Shown piece after piece: positions 5,646 to 12,146 of a stretch of 14,084 nt of DNA. Under the pieces are notes generated by a model, which saw only the letters and a program-made list of their open reading frames with translations, ran no database searches and had not been told where the DNA came from. The DNA is from Candidatus Moraniibacteriota bacterium (GTDB lineage Bacteria > Patescibacteriota > Minisyncoccia > Moranbacterales > UBA1568). The first letter of the stretch is position 1; every line of letters starts with the position of its first letter. The translations under genes and the position numbers were made by a program. The DNA is taken from positions 1-14,084 of the forward strand of contig JAGOOJ010000018.1 of assembly GCA_017992575.1 (NCBI GenBank), given 5' to 3'.

Positions 5646-6278
5646 ATGAGTAGGCGCAACAATATAGGTATGAAAAAAATCATGGGGAATCAGGATAGAA
5701 TGAGAAGGCCAGCTGCCAACGCGGCTTCAATTTTCCGCGATATTTTAAATATTAAAAGTGAGGCACAGAAACAAGTAGAAAAGGAGATACATTCCATGTT
5801 TGATAATCTGGCTCAGGAAAAACGCCTTGACCAAGAGACGCTCAGAATATTGCAGAACGTTTACTTCTCTAAAAAAGACGAGATAGGGAACGAGAGAATC
5901 ATTCAGATGATCGAGACTTTGGGACAGGAAATACGTGCAAAGAAAGACGAGGGGGCTGATGTACCCTTTCTAACACTCACGGCAGACGGCGATCTGTATA
6001 GAGAACCAAAAAAGAAGCATTGCTATTCTCTTAAAGGATCAGGTCTACGACTGAGAATAATTCGGTTACTGATTAGAGAAAAGAATTTCCTCCCTGGCAA
6101 AGAAATCGCAAAAGAGCTTCGCACAAGCTATGGTTCGGTAACCAATGCGATCAAGGAAATGAATCGTCTATCACAACACCATCTCACTCTTCCAAAAGAA
6201 GAGGGACTTATTATCTCCAAGAGTCGTGAGGGGTACAGACTCAACCCACTCTATCTGATAGCCCAAGAGAAACTATAG
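5646..6278 (+). CDS. Winged-helix DNA-binding protein of the element
   Basis: The C-terminal part (about 134-200 of 210 residues) reads as a winged helix: RLRIIRLLIREKNF (helix 1), GKEIAKELRT (helix 2), SYGSVTNAIKEMNRLS (recognition helix) and a basic wing ending SKSREGYRLNP. The N-terminal part is long, charged and helical (QKQVEKEIHSMFDNLAQ; ERIIQMIETLGQEIR), probably for dimerisation or partner binding. The resemblance to response-regulator-type wings is general only. No start is supported by a strong SD: ATG at 5646 is used, with ATG at 5670 and 5700 as alternatives and an in-frame TTG further upstream at 5625. Lying between two terminators, it forms its own transcription unit. It is a plausible regulator of the element's promoters or excision, by inference. 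Confidence 0.75.
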   Translation: MSRRNNIGMKKIMGNQDRMRRPAANAASIFRDILNIKSEAQKQVEKEIHSMFDNLAQEKRLDQETLRILQNVYFSKKDEIGNERIIQMIETLGQEIRAKKDEGADVPFLTLTADGDLYREPKKKHCYSLKGSGLRLRIIRLLIREKNFLPGKEIAKELRTSYGSVTNAIKEMNRLSQHHLTLPKEEGLIISKSREGYRLNPLYLIAQEKL

Positions 6279-6304
6279 CCCAGCTATAGTGGATAAGTTC
6301 CAAG

Positions 6305-6331
6305 AAACAGCCAAAACAAGGCTGTTTTTTT
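6305..6331 (+). terminator. Rho-independent terminator after the winged-helix gene
   Basis: AAACAGCC (6305-6312) pairs with GGCTGTTT (6320-6327) around a 7-nt A-rich loop, followed by a T-run. It lies 26 nt after the stop codon. Confidence 0.88.
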
Positions 6332-6395
6332 GTTGTGGGGCTCTATGTGCGAGGAAGAGTATGCAGGAGAGAATAAAGATGTAAAGGCTTTTTTT

Positions 6396-6442
6396 CATGG
6401 GGGTTAGAACCCGCTGATTTCATCCCCATGGATCAGCGGGTT
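6396..6442 (+). promoter_or_regulatory. Hairpin with pseudoknot-capable loop upstream of the recombinase unit
   Basis: AACCCGCTGAT (6408-6418) and ATCAGCGGGTT (6432-6442) make an 11-bp perfect stem. Its loop contains CCCCATG (6424-6430), exactly complementary to CATGGGG (6396-6402) just before the hairpin. The two helices could form an H-type pseudoknot or alternate; the single nucleotide between 6430 and 6432 makes a simultaneous fold sterically tight. TTTTGATTT follows the stem, so it could also be a terminator. It lies 50 nt before the small gene that precedes the recombinase. Confidence 0.5.
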
Positions 6443-6492
6443 TTGATTTATAAAATCATCCGAAAAGAGTCTCTGAAACATCACCGAGCTAT

Positions 6493-6717
6493 ATGATCTC
6501 GCTTCCAGATTTCAAAAACCTATTAGGAAAATATGCAGACCGCTTGAGCGAAGAACAAATTAAGCAACTGCGAGATATGGAGTATCGAATCGCTGATGCA
6601 GCTTTTGATCAATGGCTACATAAGCGTAATAAACAATGCCTTGAGAAGATTGGTCATAACAACCTGTCGCGTCATAATGTAAATACAGAAAAATCTGAAC
6701 AATCAGCAAATGTATAG
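6493..6717 (+). CDS. Small helical protein directly upstream of the recombinase (74 aa)
   Basis: No named family is recognised. The first 45 residues are predicted helical and charged (DFKNLLGKYADRLSEEQIKQ, then MEYRIADAAFDQWLHKRN), followed by a polar tail rich in N and S. The ATG at 6493 lacks an SD. The stop at 6717 lies 7 nt before the chosen recombinase start, and the recombinase SD overlaps it, so the two are almost certainly co-transcribed and coupled. Small proteins encoded beside large serine recombinases can be recombination directionality factors; that role is inference here. Confidence 0.7.
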   Translation: MISLPDFKNLLGKYADRLSEEQIKQLRDMEYRIADAAFDQWLHKRNKQCLEKIGHNNLSRHNVNTEKSEQSANV

Positions 6718-6724
6718 GGAGAGT

Positions 6725-8413
6725 ATGAAACAAACGGGATGTGTCATTCATTGTCGGGTAAGCTCTGCAAAGCAAGCTCAAGAAGGTGAGAGCCTGGAGG
6801 TTCAGCGTGATGTTTGTCAAAAGATCGCGCTATCCAAAGGATGGAAAGTTATGCATGAGCCCTGGCTTGAAAGTTTCTCTGGCAGGAAAACACTTCGTCC
6901 CATTTTTCAAGATATTCTGAGTTTCGTAGACAAGAATCCAGGGGCAGTTCAATACTATATCTGCCGGTCAATAGACAGAATTACTCGAGGCGGTAGCTAT
7001 AACTACGAACAGATGAAACGCGAGCTGAAGAAGCGCGGCGTGGATATGATAGATGGCCATGGGGTTATCCAGCCATCAAAGAATTTGCTCGAAGATCTTG
7101 GTCTTGAATACCCGTGGAGTAGAAGCTCCCCCAGCGAAATAGCGGAAATTTTCGTTGCTACAGCAGCAAAAAATGAAGTATCAACAATTCTTCTTAGGCT
7201 GGTCGGGGAAGAAATAAGACTTGTCCGACAGGGATACCAGGTGAGGAATGCACAGGATGGATATGTCAACAAAAAAATATACGTTGAGGGTAAAAAGCGC
7301 ACTATTCAAGTGGCTGATTCAGATCGGGCAAAGTACTACGTCGCGATGTTCGAAATGCGTGCATCAGGACAGCTTACTGATAAGGAGATTGTTGAACAGA
7401 TCAACGCAATGGGATATCGGACAAAAAAACATAACCATTGGAGTGCGGACAAACAAAAAGTTATCGGGGAGCGAGGTGGAAACATGCTGACAGTCAAAAA
7501 GCTTCAATATCATTTACGGAAACCAATATACTGCGGAGTCATAGTTGAAAAGTGGACCAACTACCAACCAGTAAGAGCAGCCTACCCAGGCTTGGTATCT
7601 ATCGAGAAGTTTAATACGGCTAACAGGGGCAACGTATTTATTCGCGAGACTGGCGAAACAATAGATGTGCTCTATGATAGCTTTCCAGAGAAGCTGGCTT
7701 ACAAAAGGATGCGAAACAACCCTATGTTTCCATACAAGTTCTTTTTGTGTCCGCACTGTAGGAGGTCTTTTCTTGGCAGTTCACCGCGTGGCAAAAGTGG
7801 CAAAAAATTCCCAACCTACCATTGTGCTCGGAAGCACAGGTACTTTGGGATAAATAAAGAAGATTTTGACAGTACAATCGAAAGCTTTATAAAGGGGCTG
7901 CATTTCCAACCAGAAGTCCTGGCAAGCTTACATGCCGTCCTTTTGGATCGATACAGGGAGCGTCAGAGTGAAATTATGGAAATCGCATCAGATGTTAGTC
8001 ATAATGTTGCCGATTTGGAAGCACAAAAAGCACAGGCCGTAAGAGCGTTCATTGCTACTAATAACCTGGCGCTCAAAGAATCGATAGAAGAAGAGATTGA
8101 AAGGCTGGATCGGCAGATGAGAGCCGCTCAGAAAGAACGGAACAAGATGGAGGTTACTGAGAGGGATATAGATGATTTTATTAAAGAGGCAAAAGGAATA
8201 ATGGAACAACCGGCAAAAATGCTATTGAATCCAACAAATATACAACAACAGCAAGCACTTTTCGGGCTTGTTTTTGAAGAAATGCCAACATACGATGAAA
8301 TCCTCAATGGAACACCGAAATTGACGTGGATATTCAAGCTTTCTGAGGGATTTATGGATACACAATCCCAATTGGTAGCCCCAAGGGGAGTCGAACCCCT
8401 CTTACCAGGATGA
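6725..8413 (+). CDS. Large serine recombinase (integrase) of the element
   Basis: This is the enzyme that would integrate and excise the element by serine-linked double-strand exchange. The resolvase domain is at the N terminus: CRVSSAKQAQ (10-19) with the probable nucleophile S13, and CRSIDRITRGG (80-90), containing the family's DRxxR motif. The Recombinase domain covers about 150-300. A zinc ribbon follows with C342, C345, C367 and H371, then a coiled coil at about 405-480. The start at 6725 is preferred because AGGGAG lies just upstream and the protein then begins at the catalytic domain; ATG at 6710 is the alternative. At 562 aa it is of normal size. The last 13 residues (LVAPRGVEPLLPG) are read from the tRNA-Glu gene, and the TGA stop lies in its anticodon loop. 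Confidence 0.95.
   Translation: MKQTGCVIHCRVSSAKQAQEGESLEVQRDVCQKIALSKGWKVMHEPWLESFSGRKTLRPIFQDILSFVDKNPGAVQYYICRSIDRITRGGSYNYEQMKRELKKRGVDMIDGHGVIQPSKNLLEDLGLEYPWSRSSPSEIAEIFVATAAKNEVSTILLRLVGEEIRLVRQGYQVRNAQDGYVNKKIYVEGKKRTIQVADSDRAKYYVAMFEMRASGQLTDKEIVEQINAMGYRTKKHNHWSADKQKVIGERGGNMLTVKKLQYHLRKPIYCGVIVEKWTNYQPVRAAYPGLVSIEKFNTANRGNVFIRETGETIDVLYDSFPEKLAYKRMRNNPMFPYKFFLCPHCRRSFLGSSPRGKSGKKFPTYHCARKHRYFGINKEDFDSTIESFIKGLHFQPEVLASLHAVLLDRYRERQSEIMEIASDVSHNVADLEAQKAQAVRAFIATNNLALKESIEEEIERLDRQMRAAQKERNKMEVTERDIDDFIKEAKGIMEQPAKMLLNPTNIQQQQALFGLVFEEMPTYDEILNGTPKLTWIFKLSEGFMDTQSQLVAPRGVEPLLPG
8372..8388. repeat. Right attachment-site repeat within tRNA-Glu and the recombinase 3' end
   Basis: TTGGTAGCCCCAAGGGG here is identical to 770-786. 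It covers the CCA end, acceptor 3' strand and the start of the T-arm of tRNA-Glu, and also encodes residues LVAPRG of the recombinase tail. Confidence 0.85.
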
Positions 8414-8447
8414 AAACCTGGTGTCCTAACCGATAGACGATGGGGCC
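8373..8447 (-). tRNA. tRNA-Glu (UUC anticodon), CCA encoded
   Basis: The 75-nt cloverleaf can be read on the minus strand: acceptor GGCCCCA with TGGGGCT, D-arm, anticodon stem CCAGG/CCTGG with loop TTTTCAT, and T-arm AGGGG-TTCGACT-CCCCT, then A and CCA. The anticodon TTC lies at 8414-8412. The first acceptor pair is G1-U72, which is unusual; the remaining pairs are Watson-Crick. The gene is the attachment site of the element and overlaps the recombinase 3' end by 41 nt on the opposite strand. No terminator follows its 3' end here, since that sequence is now recombinase coding DNA; the original terminator is at 746-759. Confidence 0.95.
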
Positions 8448-8455
8448 AGTTTACA

Positions 8456-8486
8456 GCTTTTTAGCTTCGTTAGCTTCTTAGCTTAA
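8456..8486. repeat. Short degenerate tandem repeat between tRNA-Glu and GH1 gene
   Basis: On the minus strand the word AAGCTAA recurs about every 8-9 nt in four imperfect copies, a low-complexity tract followed upstream by a long pyrimidine-rich run. It forms part of the tRNA 5' leader. Confidence 0.5.
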
Positions 8487-8541
8487 GAAAGGAAAGAAGA
8501 GAAAAGAAACAAAGAAAAAAAGCAGATAGAACTGCGTCGCT

Positions 8542-8569
8542 AGTATAGCATAAAAAGCTGACCTGGCAA
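8542..8569 (-). promoter_or_regulatory. Candidate tRNA-Glu promoter
   Basis: On the minus strand TTGCCA (8564-8569) and TATACT (8542-8547) are 16 nt apart. TATACT is preceded by TGC, giving an extended -10. Initiation near 8535 would give a leader of about 88 nt, beginning with a weak GCAG/CTGC hairpin and T-run. Confidence 0.5.
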
Positions 8570-8572
8570 GGG

Positions 8573-9838
8573 CTAGATACTCTCTGTTTCCAAAGCGTTG
8601 TCTTGGCAGATCTTGGCGTAGAAGAGGGCGGACTTACGGACGATGCGTTCTTGGTCGTCGTAGTCGACACCGACCAATCCAAAGCGAGGCCAGAACCCCT
8701 TGTCCCATTCGAAGTTGTCGAGGAGTGACCAGTAGAAATAACCTCGGACATCGACGCCTTCTTCGATAGCGCGGTGTACCCAGAGGAGGTGGTCGCGAAT
8801 AAACTCGAGGCGTTGGTCATCGAAGGCATCAGCGAGACCATTTTCAGTGATATAAATTGGAAGATTGTAGTGCTGTAACTCTTTTAAAATATTGTAGATA
8901 CCTTTGGGGTAGAGTTCCCAGCCGAGGTCACTGATGGGTTTGTCGCCGAGGCGGATTTTGCGGGGGAATTTGAAACGATTGTGGAAATAGTATTGAACAG
9001 AGAGAAAATCATGAGTACCAGGTGTGAGATAAAAGAAATATTCGTTGGTGAAGAAATGTGCGAAGCGAATCATGAGCGTGTCAAAAAATGAATGCTTATG
9101 ATAGGGCTGGAACGAATGGAGTAGTTGCGCGAGTCCTACCTTGGCATCGGGATCGATGTCATGGATAGCGTGGTAGGCACGTTTGTGAGCATTAGCCAAA
9201 ATCTGGTAGACGCGATAGGCCATGAGATAACTTTTTTTCTGAGGGGGCCACTGGCCTGTGGTGTAGGATCCAGCGATGACGGAGGTTGGTTCATTAAGTG
9301 GAATCCAAAATTTCACCTGGTCGTGAAGTTTATTGACCACATGGCGAGTATAGCGTTCGAAGTAGACAGGAAATTCGGGGGAAGCAACGCCACCTTTATC
9401 ACGGAGCCACAATGGAAGCGTCCAGTGCCAGAGGGTGACGAAGGGGGTCATACCACGTTCATGAAGAGCAGTGAGGACGTCGCGGTAGTGAGCGAGTTCT
9501 TGTTCATCAAATTGCCCTTCGACTGGTTCAATGCGAGACCATTCGATAGAGAAACGATGAGTATTGTGATGAAGGGATTTGGCCAGGTCGAAGTCTTCAC
9601 GAAAACGGTGGTAGTGATCGCAGGCGATACCGGAGATATAGTTTGCAGGGTCTTCGGCTTCGGGGCGGAGGCGTTCCCAGTATTTGATGTGACCGAATTT
9701 GGTGTGAGCTTCTTTGGCTAAGCGTTCAGCATTTTCTTTTTCCCATTCAGACCAGTCGTTGTGGGTGTTGCCTTCGACTTGGTGCGCAGAAGAGGCTGAA
9801 CCCCAGAGGAAGCCGTGTGGAAAGGAGAGTTTGGACAT
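8573..9838 (-). CDS. Glycoside hydrolase family 1 beta-glycosidase
   Basis: GH1 enzymes hydrolyse terminal beta-linked glucose, galactose or related sugars by a retaining mechanism. The (beta/alpha)8 barrel starts with FPHGFLWGSASSAHQVEG (6-23), the family N-terminal signature. The acid/base E183 lies in WIPLNEP and the nucleophile E332 in YITENG. Substrate-binding residues are visible as H20 of SAHQ, W138-containing TLWHWTLP and WSLLDNFEW (370-378). No signal peptide is present, so it acts in the cytoplasm. At 421 aa it is slightly short but complete. ATG at 9838 has no SD, but TATACT ends 9 nt upstream, suggesting a nearly leaderless mRNA. It precedes tRNA-Glu on the same strand with no clear terminator between. 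The exact substrate is not determined. Confidence 0.95.
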   Translation of the reverse strand: MSKLSFPHGFLWGSASSAHQVEGNTHNDWSEWEKENAERLAKEAHTKFGHIKYWERLRPEAEDPANYISGIACDHYHRFREDFDLAKSLHHNTHRFSIEWSRIEPVEGQFDEQELAHYRDVLTALHERGMTPFVTLWHWTLPLWLRDKGGVASPEFPVYFERYTRHVVNKLHDQVKFWIPLNEPTSVIAGSYTTGQWPPQKKSYLMAYRVYQILANAHKRAYHAIHDIDPDAKVGLAQLLHSFQPYHKHSFFDTLMIRFAHFFTNEYFFYLTPGTHDFLSVQYYFHNRFKFPRKIRLGDKPISDLGWELYPKGIYNILKELQHYNLPIYITENGLADAFDDQRLEFIRDHLLWVHRAIEEGVDVRGYFYWSLLDNFEWDKGFWPRFGLVGVDYDDQERIVRKSALFYAKICQDNALETESI

Positions 9839-9840
9839 AA

Positions 9841-9943
9841 GGAGAGAAGTATACGGTATAAAGTATCACGTATCATGTATAAACCCATTCGACAGGCTCA
9901 GGGTCATCCGATGCGGATGATTGAATTGTAGCGTAATTCAGAG
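9841..9943. repeat. Short repeats and palindromes upstream of the GH1 gene
   Basis: The stretch contains overlapping GTATAC/GTATCACGTATCATGTATA words (9849-9880); CCCATTCGACAGGCTCAGGG (9884-9903), close to the widespread CCCTTCGACAAGCTCAGGG-type intergenic repeat; and two small palindromes, TCATCCG-ATG-CGGATGA (9904-9920) and TGAATT-GTAGCGT-AATTCA (9922-9940). The minus-strand TATACT at 9848-9853 may be the GH1 -10 box. Confidence 0.5.
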
Positions 9944-9972
9944 GAAAAAGAAAAAACTGGCACTATGGCCAG
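9944..9972 (-). terminator. Rho-independent terminator of the candidate ncRNA
   Basis: On the minus strand CTGGC-catagt-GCCAG (9957-9972) is followed by TTTTTTCTTTTT. No coding gene ends just upstream of it on this strand, so it most likely ends a noncoding transcript. Confidence 0.7.
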
Positions 9973-10249
9973 CTAAGAAAAATTGAGTATTAGCCTTAAA
10001 AGGTTTTGAGGGGGTTCCGCAGTGCGAAACCCCCTCGGAGCCAAATTGCCTTCTTTTCTCATCCGCGGTACGTGGGATGTGAAGGGCTTGTCCCTTAGGC
10101 TCATGTCATCTCGACCGTCAGGAGGTTTGTTGCTCCAGATCAATAGGGATGATAGATGAGTACCGAGCGGTCGGGGCGTCTTTGAAGATTGGTTTGCCTG
10201 AGGCCTAACTGGGAAAGCACCCACTTCCAACCAGTTCCTTCTCAGACGC
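9944..10249 (-). ncRNA. Candidate structured noncoding RNA of about 300 nt, family not identified
   Basis: A promoter candidate, a terminator and dense complementarity define the transcript. Helices read directly (plus-strand coordinates) are: 10244-10249 with 10176-10181 (GCGTCT/AGACGC); 10168-10173 with 10112-10117 (CGACCG/CGGTCG); 10082-10086 with 10092-10096; 10008-10016 with 10028-10036 (GAGGGGGTT/AACCCCCTC); and a long-range pair 10200-10208 with 10095-10102 (TTAGGC-c-TC/GAGCCTAA). The long-range pair crosses the first helix, a pseudoknot. Size and complexity suit a housekeeping RNA, but I find no RNase P (GAGGAAAGTCC), tmRNA 3' end or SRP GGAAGGAAGCAG motif. A divergent 6S or RNase P RNA remains possible. 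An open frame through this region is not protein-like. Confidence 0.55.
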
Positions 10250-10252
10250 TCC

Positions 10253-10281
10253 ATCATTGCATATTTTCATCATTTTGTCAA
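10253..10281 (-). promoter_or_regulatory. Candidate promoter of the structured RNA
   Basis: A perfect TTGACA (10276-10281) is followed after 17 nt by AATGAT (10253-10258), four of six matches to the -10 consensus. Initiation near 10246-10249 would start the RNA at the GCGTCT strand of its first helix. Confidence 0.5.
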
Positions 10282-10308
10282 TAGTGAGGATCTGAACGTG
10301 GTGAAATG

Positions 10309-10337
10309 TTGCGTTTTGGCTTAAAATGGGGTATTCT
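10309..10337 (+). promoter_or_regulatory. Candidate leaderless promoter of the glycosyltransferase
   Basis: TTGCGT (10309-10314) and TATTCT (10332-10337) are 17 nt apart, and the ATG at 10344 lies 6 nt after the -10, where transcription would start. The match to consensus is modest, but the spacing supports the 10344 start. Confidence 0.35.
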
Positions 10338-10343
10338 CTGAGT

Positions 10344-12044
10344 ATGAGTGATCAAAATTTTGTTTTCCCTGATCCGAAGACGACCGATCCTAAAAAGCGC
10401 CGTGTCCAACGGACGATCGAGATGATTCCTGGATTACTGACCTGGACGACACTTTTGGGGATGGTTGTTTTGTCATTTTTTTTGCCGGTGTGGGCAGCCG
10501 TGCTCGTTATCGTGTTTGACATTTACTGGATTCACAAGGCGTTCTATATTTCTCTCTTTTCAGTGGCGGGCAATCGTGATGTCGCCGAAGGGAAACGGAT
10601 TAACTGGTGGGAACGCTGTCAGAATGTGGCCCATCCGGAAGCCTACAGCGAAATGCTCAAGGCTCGGACAAAAGATATGTATGCCAGTTTGCGAGAGGTT
10701 CCTTTTTTTCATATTCGGGAACGACATACTATTAGGAAAGAAATTGAGCGTTTGAAAAAGATTCGTCGGGAAACTCGTGAGCTCATCCCGATTCAGGACC
10801 AGATTATGGATTGGCGTGAAGTGATTCATGTGGTACTGCTTCCGACTGCTGGTGAACCGGCTGATGTCATTGAACCGGCTATCCAGTCACTCGCTGAAAA
10901 TAATTTTCCGAAGGAGCAGATGATTATATTGTTGGCGACAGAAGAACGTGAAAATCCGGAAACCCGTTTGCCGAAAGTGGAATATTTGAAAAAGAAATTT
11001 GACGGAGTTTTCCGTGATTTTCTGGTGACCACTCATATTGTCGAAGGTGGCGAGATGAAGTGCAAAGCCTCCAATGCCCGTTTCGCTGCACGAGAACTGA
11101 TGAAGTATCTCGATGAAAGGAATATTGATTACAAGCGGGTTGTTTTTTCGAATTTTGACTGTGACAGCGTGGCACATCCGGAATACTTTGCGGCACTGAC
11201 CTACGAATACATCATTGATCCCAAACGTTTGCAACGTGCCTATCAGCCACTGCCGATGTATCACAACAATATTTGGGATACCAACGCGTTTGTCCGTCTC
11301 GTGGTGACAGGGTCATCGTTTTGGCACCTCTACCAGTCGACACGCAAAGAGATGGTGACGTTTTCCTCTCATTCGGAACCATTCGATACGTTGGTCAAGG
11401 TGGGATTTTGGCCAGTTAATATGATTAGCGAAGATAGTGTCATCTATTGGAAATGCTTGGCCTATTTCCATGGAGACTATCGGGTGCAACCGATTCATTT
11501 GCCGATATCGCTCGATGCGGTGCTGGCCGAGACGTACTGGAAGACACTGGTCAATCAGTACAAACAGAAGCGTCGCTGGGCCTATGGTATTGAGAACTTT
11601 CCTGTCACCATGCGAGCCATTTGGCCGGATCATGGAATCAAACTCCTCACGAAACTGCGCATTACTTTTGAGATGTTGGAAGGACATTACTCCTGGGCGA
11701 CGACGTCGTTTATTCTCACTTTTCTTGGGTGGCTCCCGCTCATTTTTGGTGGAGCGGTTTTTCGGGAAAGCGTCCTCGCTCACAACCTGCCTTTTGTGAC
11801 CAAAACGCTCATGACGCTCGGTATGGCCGGACTACTCATTTCGATTCCGATGTCACTCCTGTCGCTCCCGCCACGTCCCAAGCGTTATCATTGGACTCGC
11901 CATTTTCTTATGCTTTTTCAGTGGATACTGATTCCGTTGGTGGGATTTCTTTCAGCCTTTCCGGCTATTGATTCACAAACACGTATTTTGCTCGGGAAAT
12001 ATTTCGGAGAATTCTGGGTAACAGAAAAGATGCGAAAGTCGTAA
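10344..12044 (+). CDS. Polytopic family 2 glycosyltransferase
   Basis: The protein is a membrane-bound inverting glycosyltransferase of the cellulose/hyaluronan-synthase-like GT2 type, which polymerises or transfers nucleotide-sugar units at the inner membrane. Two membrane helices lie at about 32-50 and 52-70 and four more at the C terminus (about 450-545). The cytosolic catalytic part holds the DxD-like DCD (272-274), an ED pair in SEDSV (363-364) and the acceptor-site motif QKRRW (408-412, the Q/RxxRW equivalent). At 566 aa it is complete. The in-frame ATG at 10326 is possible, but 10344 fits the leaderless promoter. It is separated by about 90 nt from the next gene on the same strand. The sugar and product (capsule, exopolysaccharide or glycan) are unknown. 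Confidence 0.85.
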   Translation: MSDQNFVFPDPKTTDPKKRRVQRTIEMIPGLLTWTTLLGMVVLSFFLPVWAAVLVIVFDIYWIHKAFYISLFSVAGNRDVAEGKRINWWERCQNVAHPEAYSEMLKARTKDMYASLREVPFFHIRERHTIRKEIERLKKIRRETRELIPIQDQIMDWREVIHVVLLPTAGEPADVIEPAIQSLAENNFPKEQMIILLATEERENPETRLPKVEYLKKKFDGVFRDFLVTTHIVEGGEMKCKASNARFAARELMKYLDERNIDYKRVVFSNFDCDSVAHPEYFAALTYEYIIDPKRLQRAYQPLPMYHNNIWDTNAFVRLVVTGSSFWHLYQSTRKEMVTFSSHSEPFDTLVKVGFWPVNMISEDSVIYWKCLAYFHGDYRVQPIHLPISLDAVLAETYWKTLVNQYKQKRRWAYGIENFPVTMRAIWPDHGIKLLTKLRITFEMLEGHYSWATTSFILTFLGWLPLIFGGAVFRESVLAHNLPFVTKTLMTLGMAGLLISIPMSLLSLPPRPKRYHWTRHFLMLFQWILIPLVGFLSAFPAIDSQTRILLGKYFGEFWVTEKMRKS

Positions 12045-12098
12045 TGCAAAGTAACGTGTGAAAACTTTGAGTCGTTTTTGCCGTAGTATAAGAGCAAC

Positions 12099-12115
12099 CC
12101 AGTATTGTATACTGG
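12099..12115. promoter_or_regulatory. Inverted repeat upstream of the MsrQ-like gene
   Basis: CCAGTAT-TGT-ATACTGG is a 7-bp perfect inverted repeat 31 bp before the chosen ATG. A TATAAG at 12087-12092 may be the -10 box, placing the repeat at the transcription start, as for an operator or a leader hairpin. Confidence 0.4.
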
Positions 12116-12146
12116 AAGCGGAGTAAGTGAATGAGTGGATGGAGCT

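Larger units (their letters stand above)
770..8388. mobile_element. Integrated element of about 7.6 kb at tRNA-Glu carrying a serine recombinase and a CBASS-like module
   Basis: The element is bounded by 17-bp direct repeats, one forming the 3' end of tRNA-Glu and the other 7.6 kb away beside the tRNA's orphaned terminator. The recombinase sits at the right end and reads into the tRNA, a common arrangement for elements using tRNA 3' ends. Cargo includes a CD-NTase/SLATT pair, a zinc-ribbon membrane protein, a winged-helix protein and unknowns. No capsid, terminase large subunit, relicase-like or replication initiator gene is recognisable, so it looks like an integrative defence island rather than a complete phage or conjugative element. 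Boundaries come from direct sequence identity; mobility is inferred. Confidence 0.85.

Noticed and set aside
9125..9721. Plus-strand open frame inside the GH1 gene
   Set aside because: It is antisense to an unmistakable GH1 enzyme and is a shadow frame.
9973..10257. Minus-strand open frame of 94 aa
   Set aside because: It coincides with the structured RNA, is P/R/S-rich, and its start precedes the predicted transcription start.
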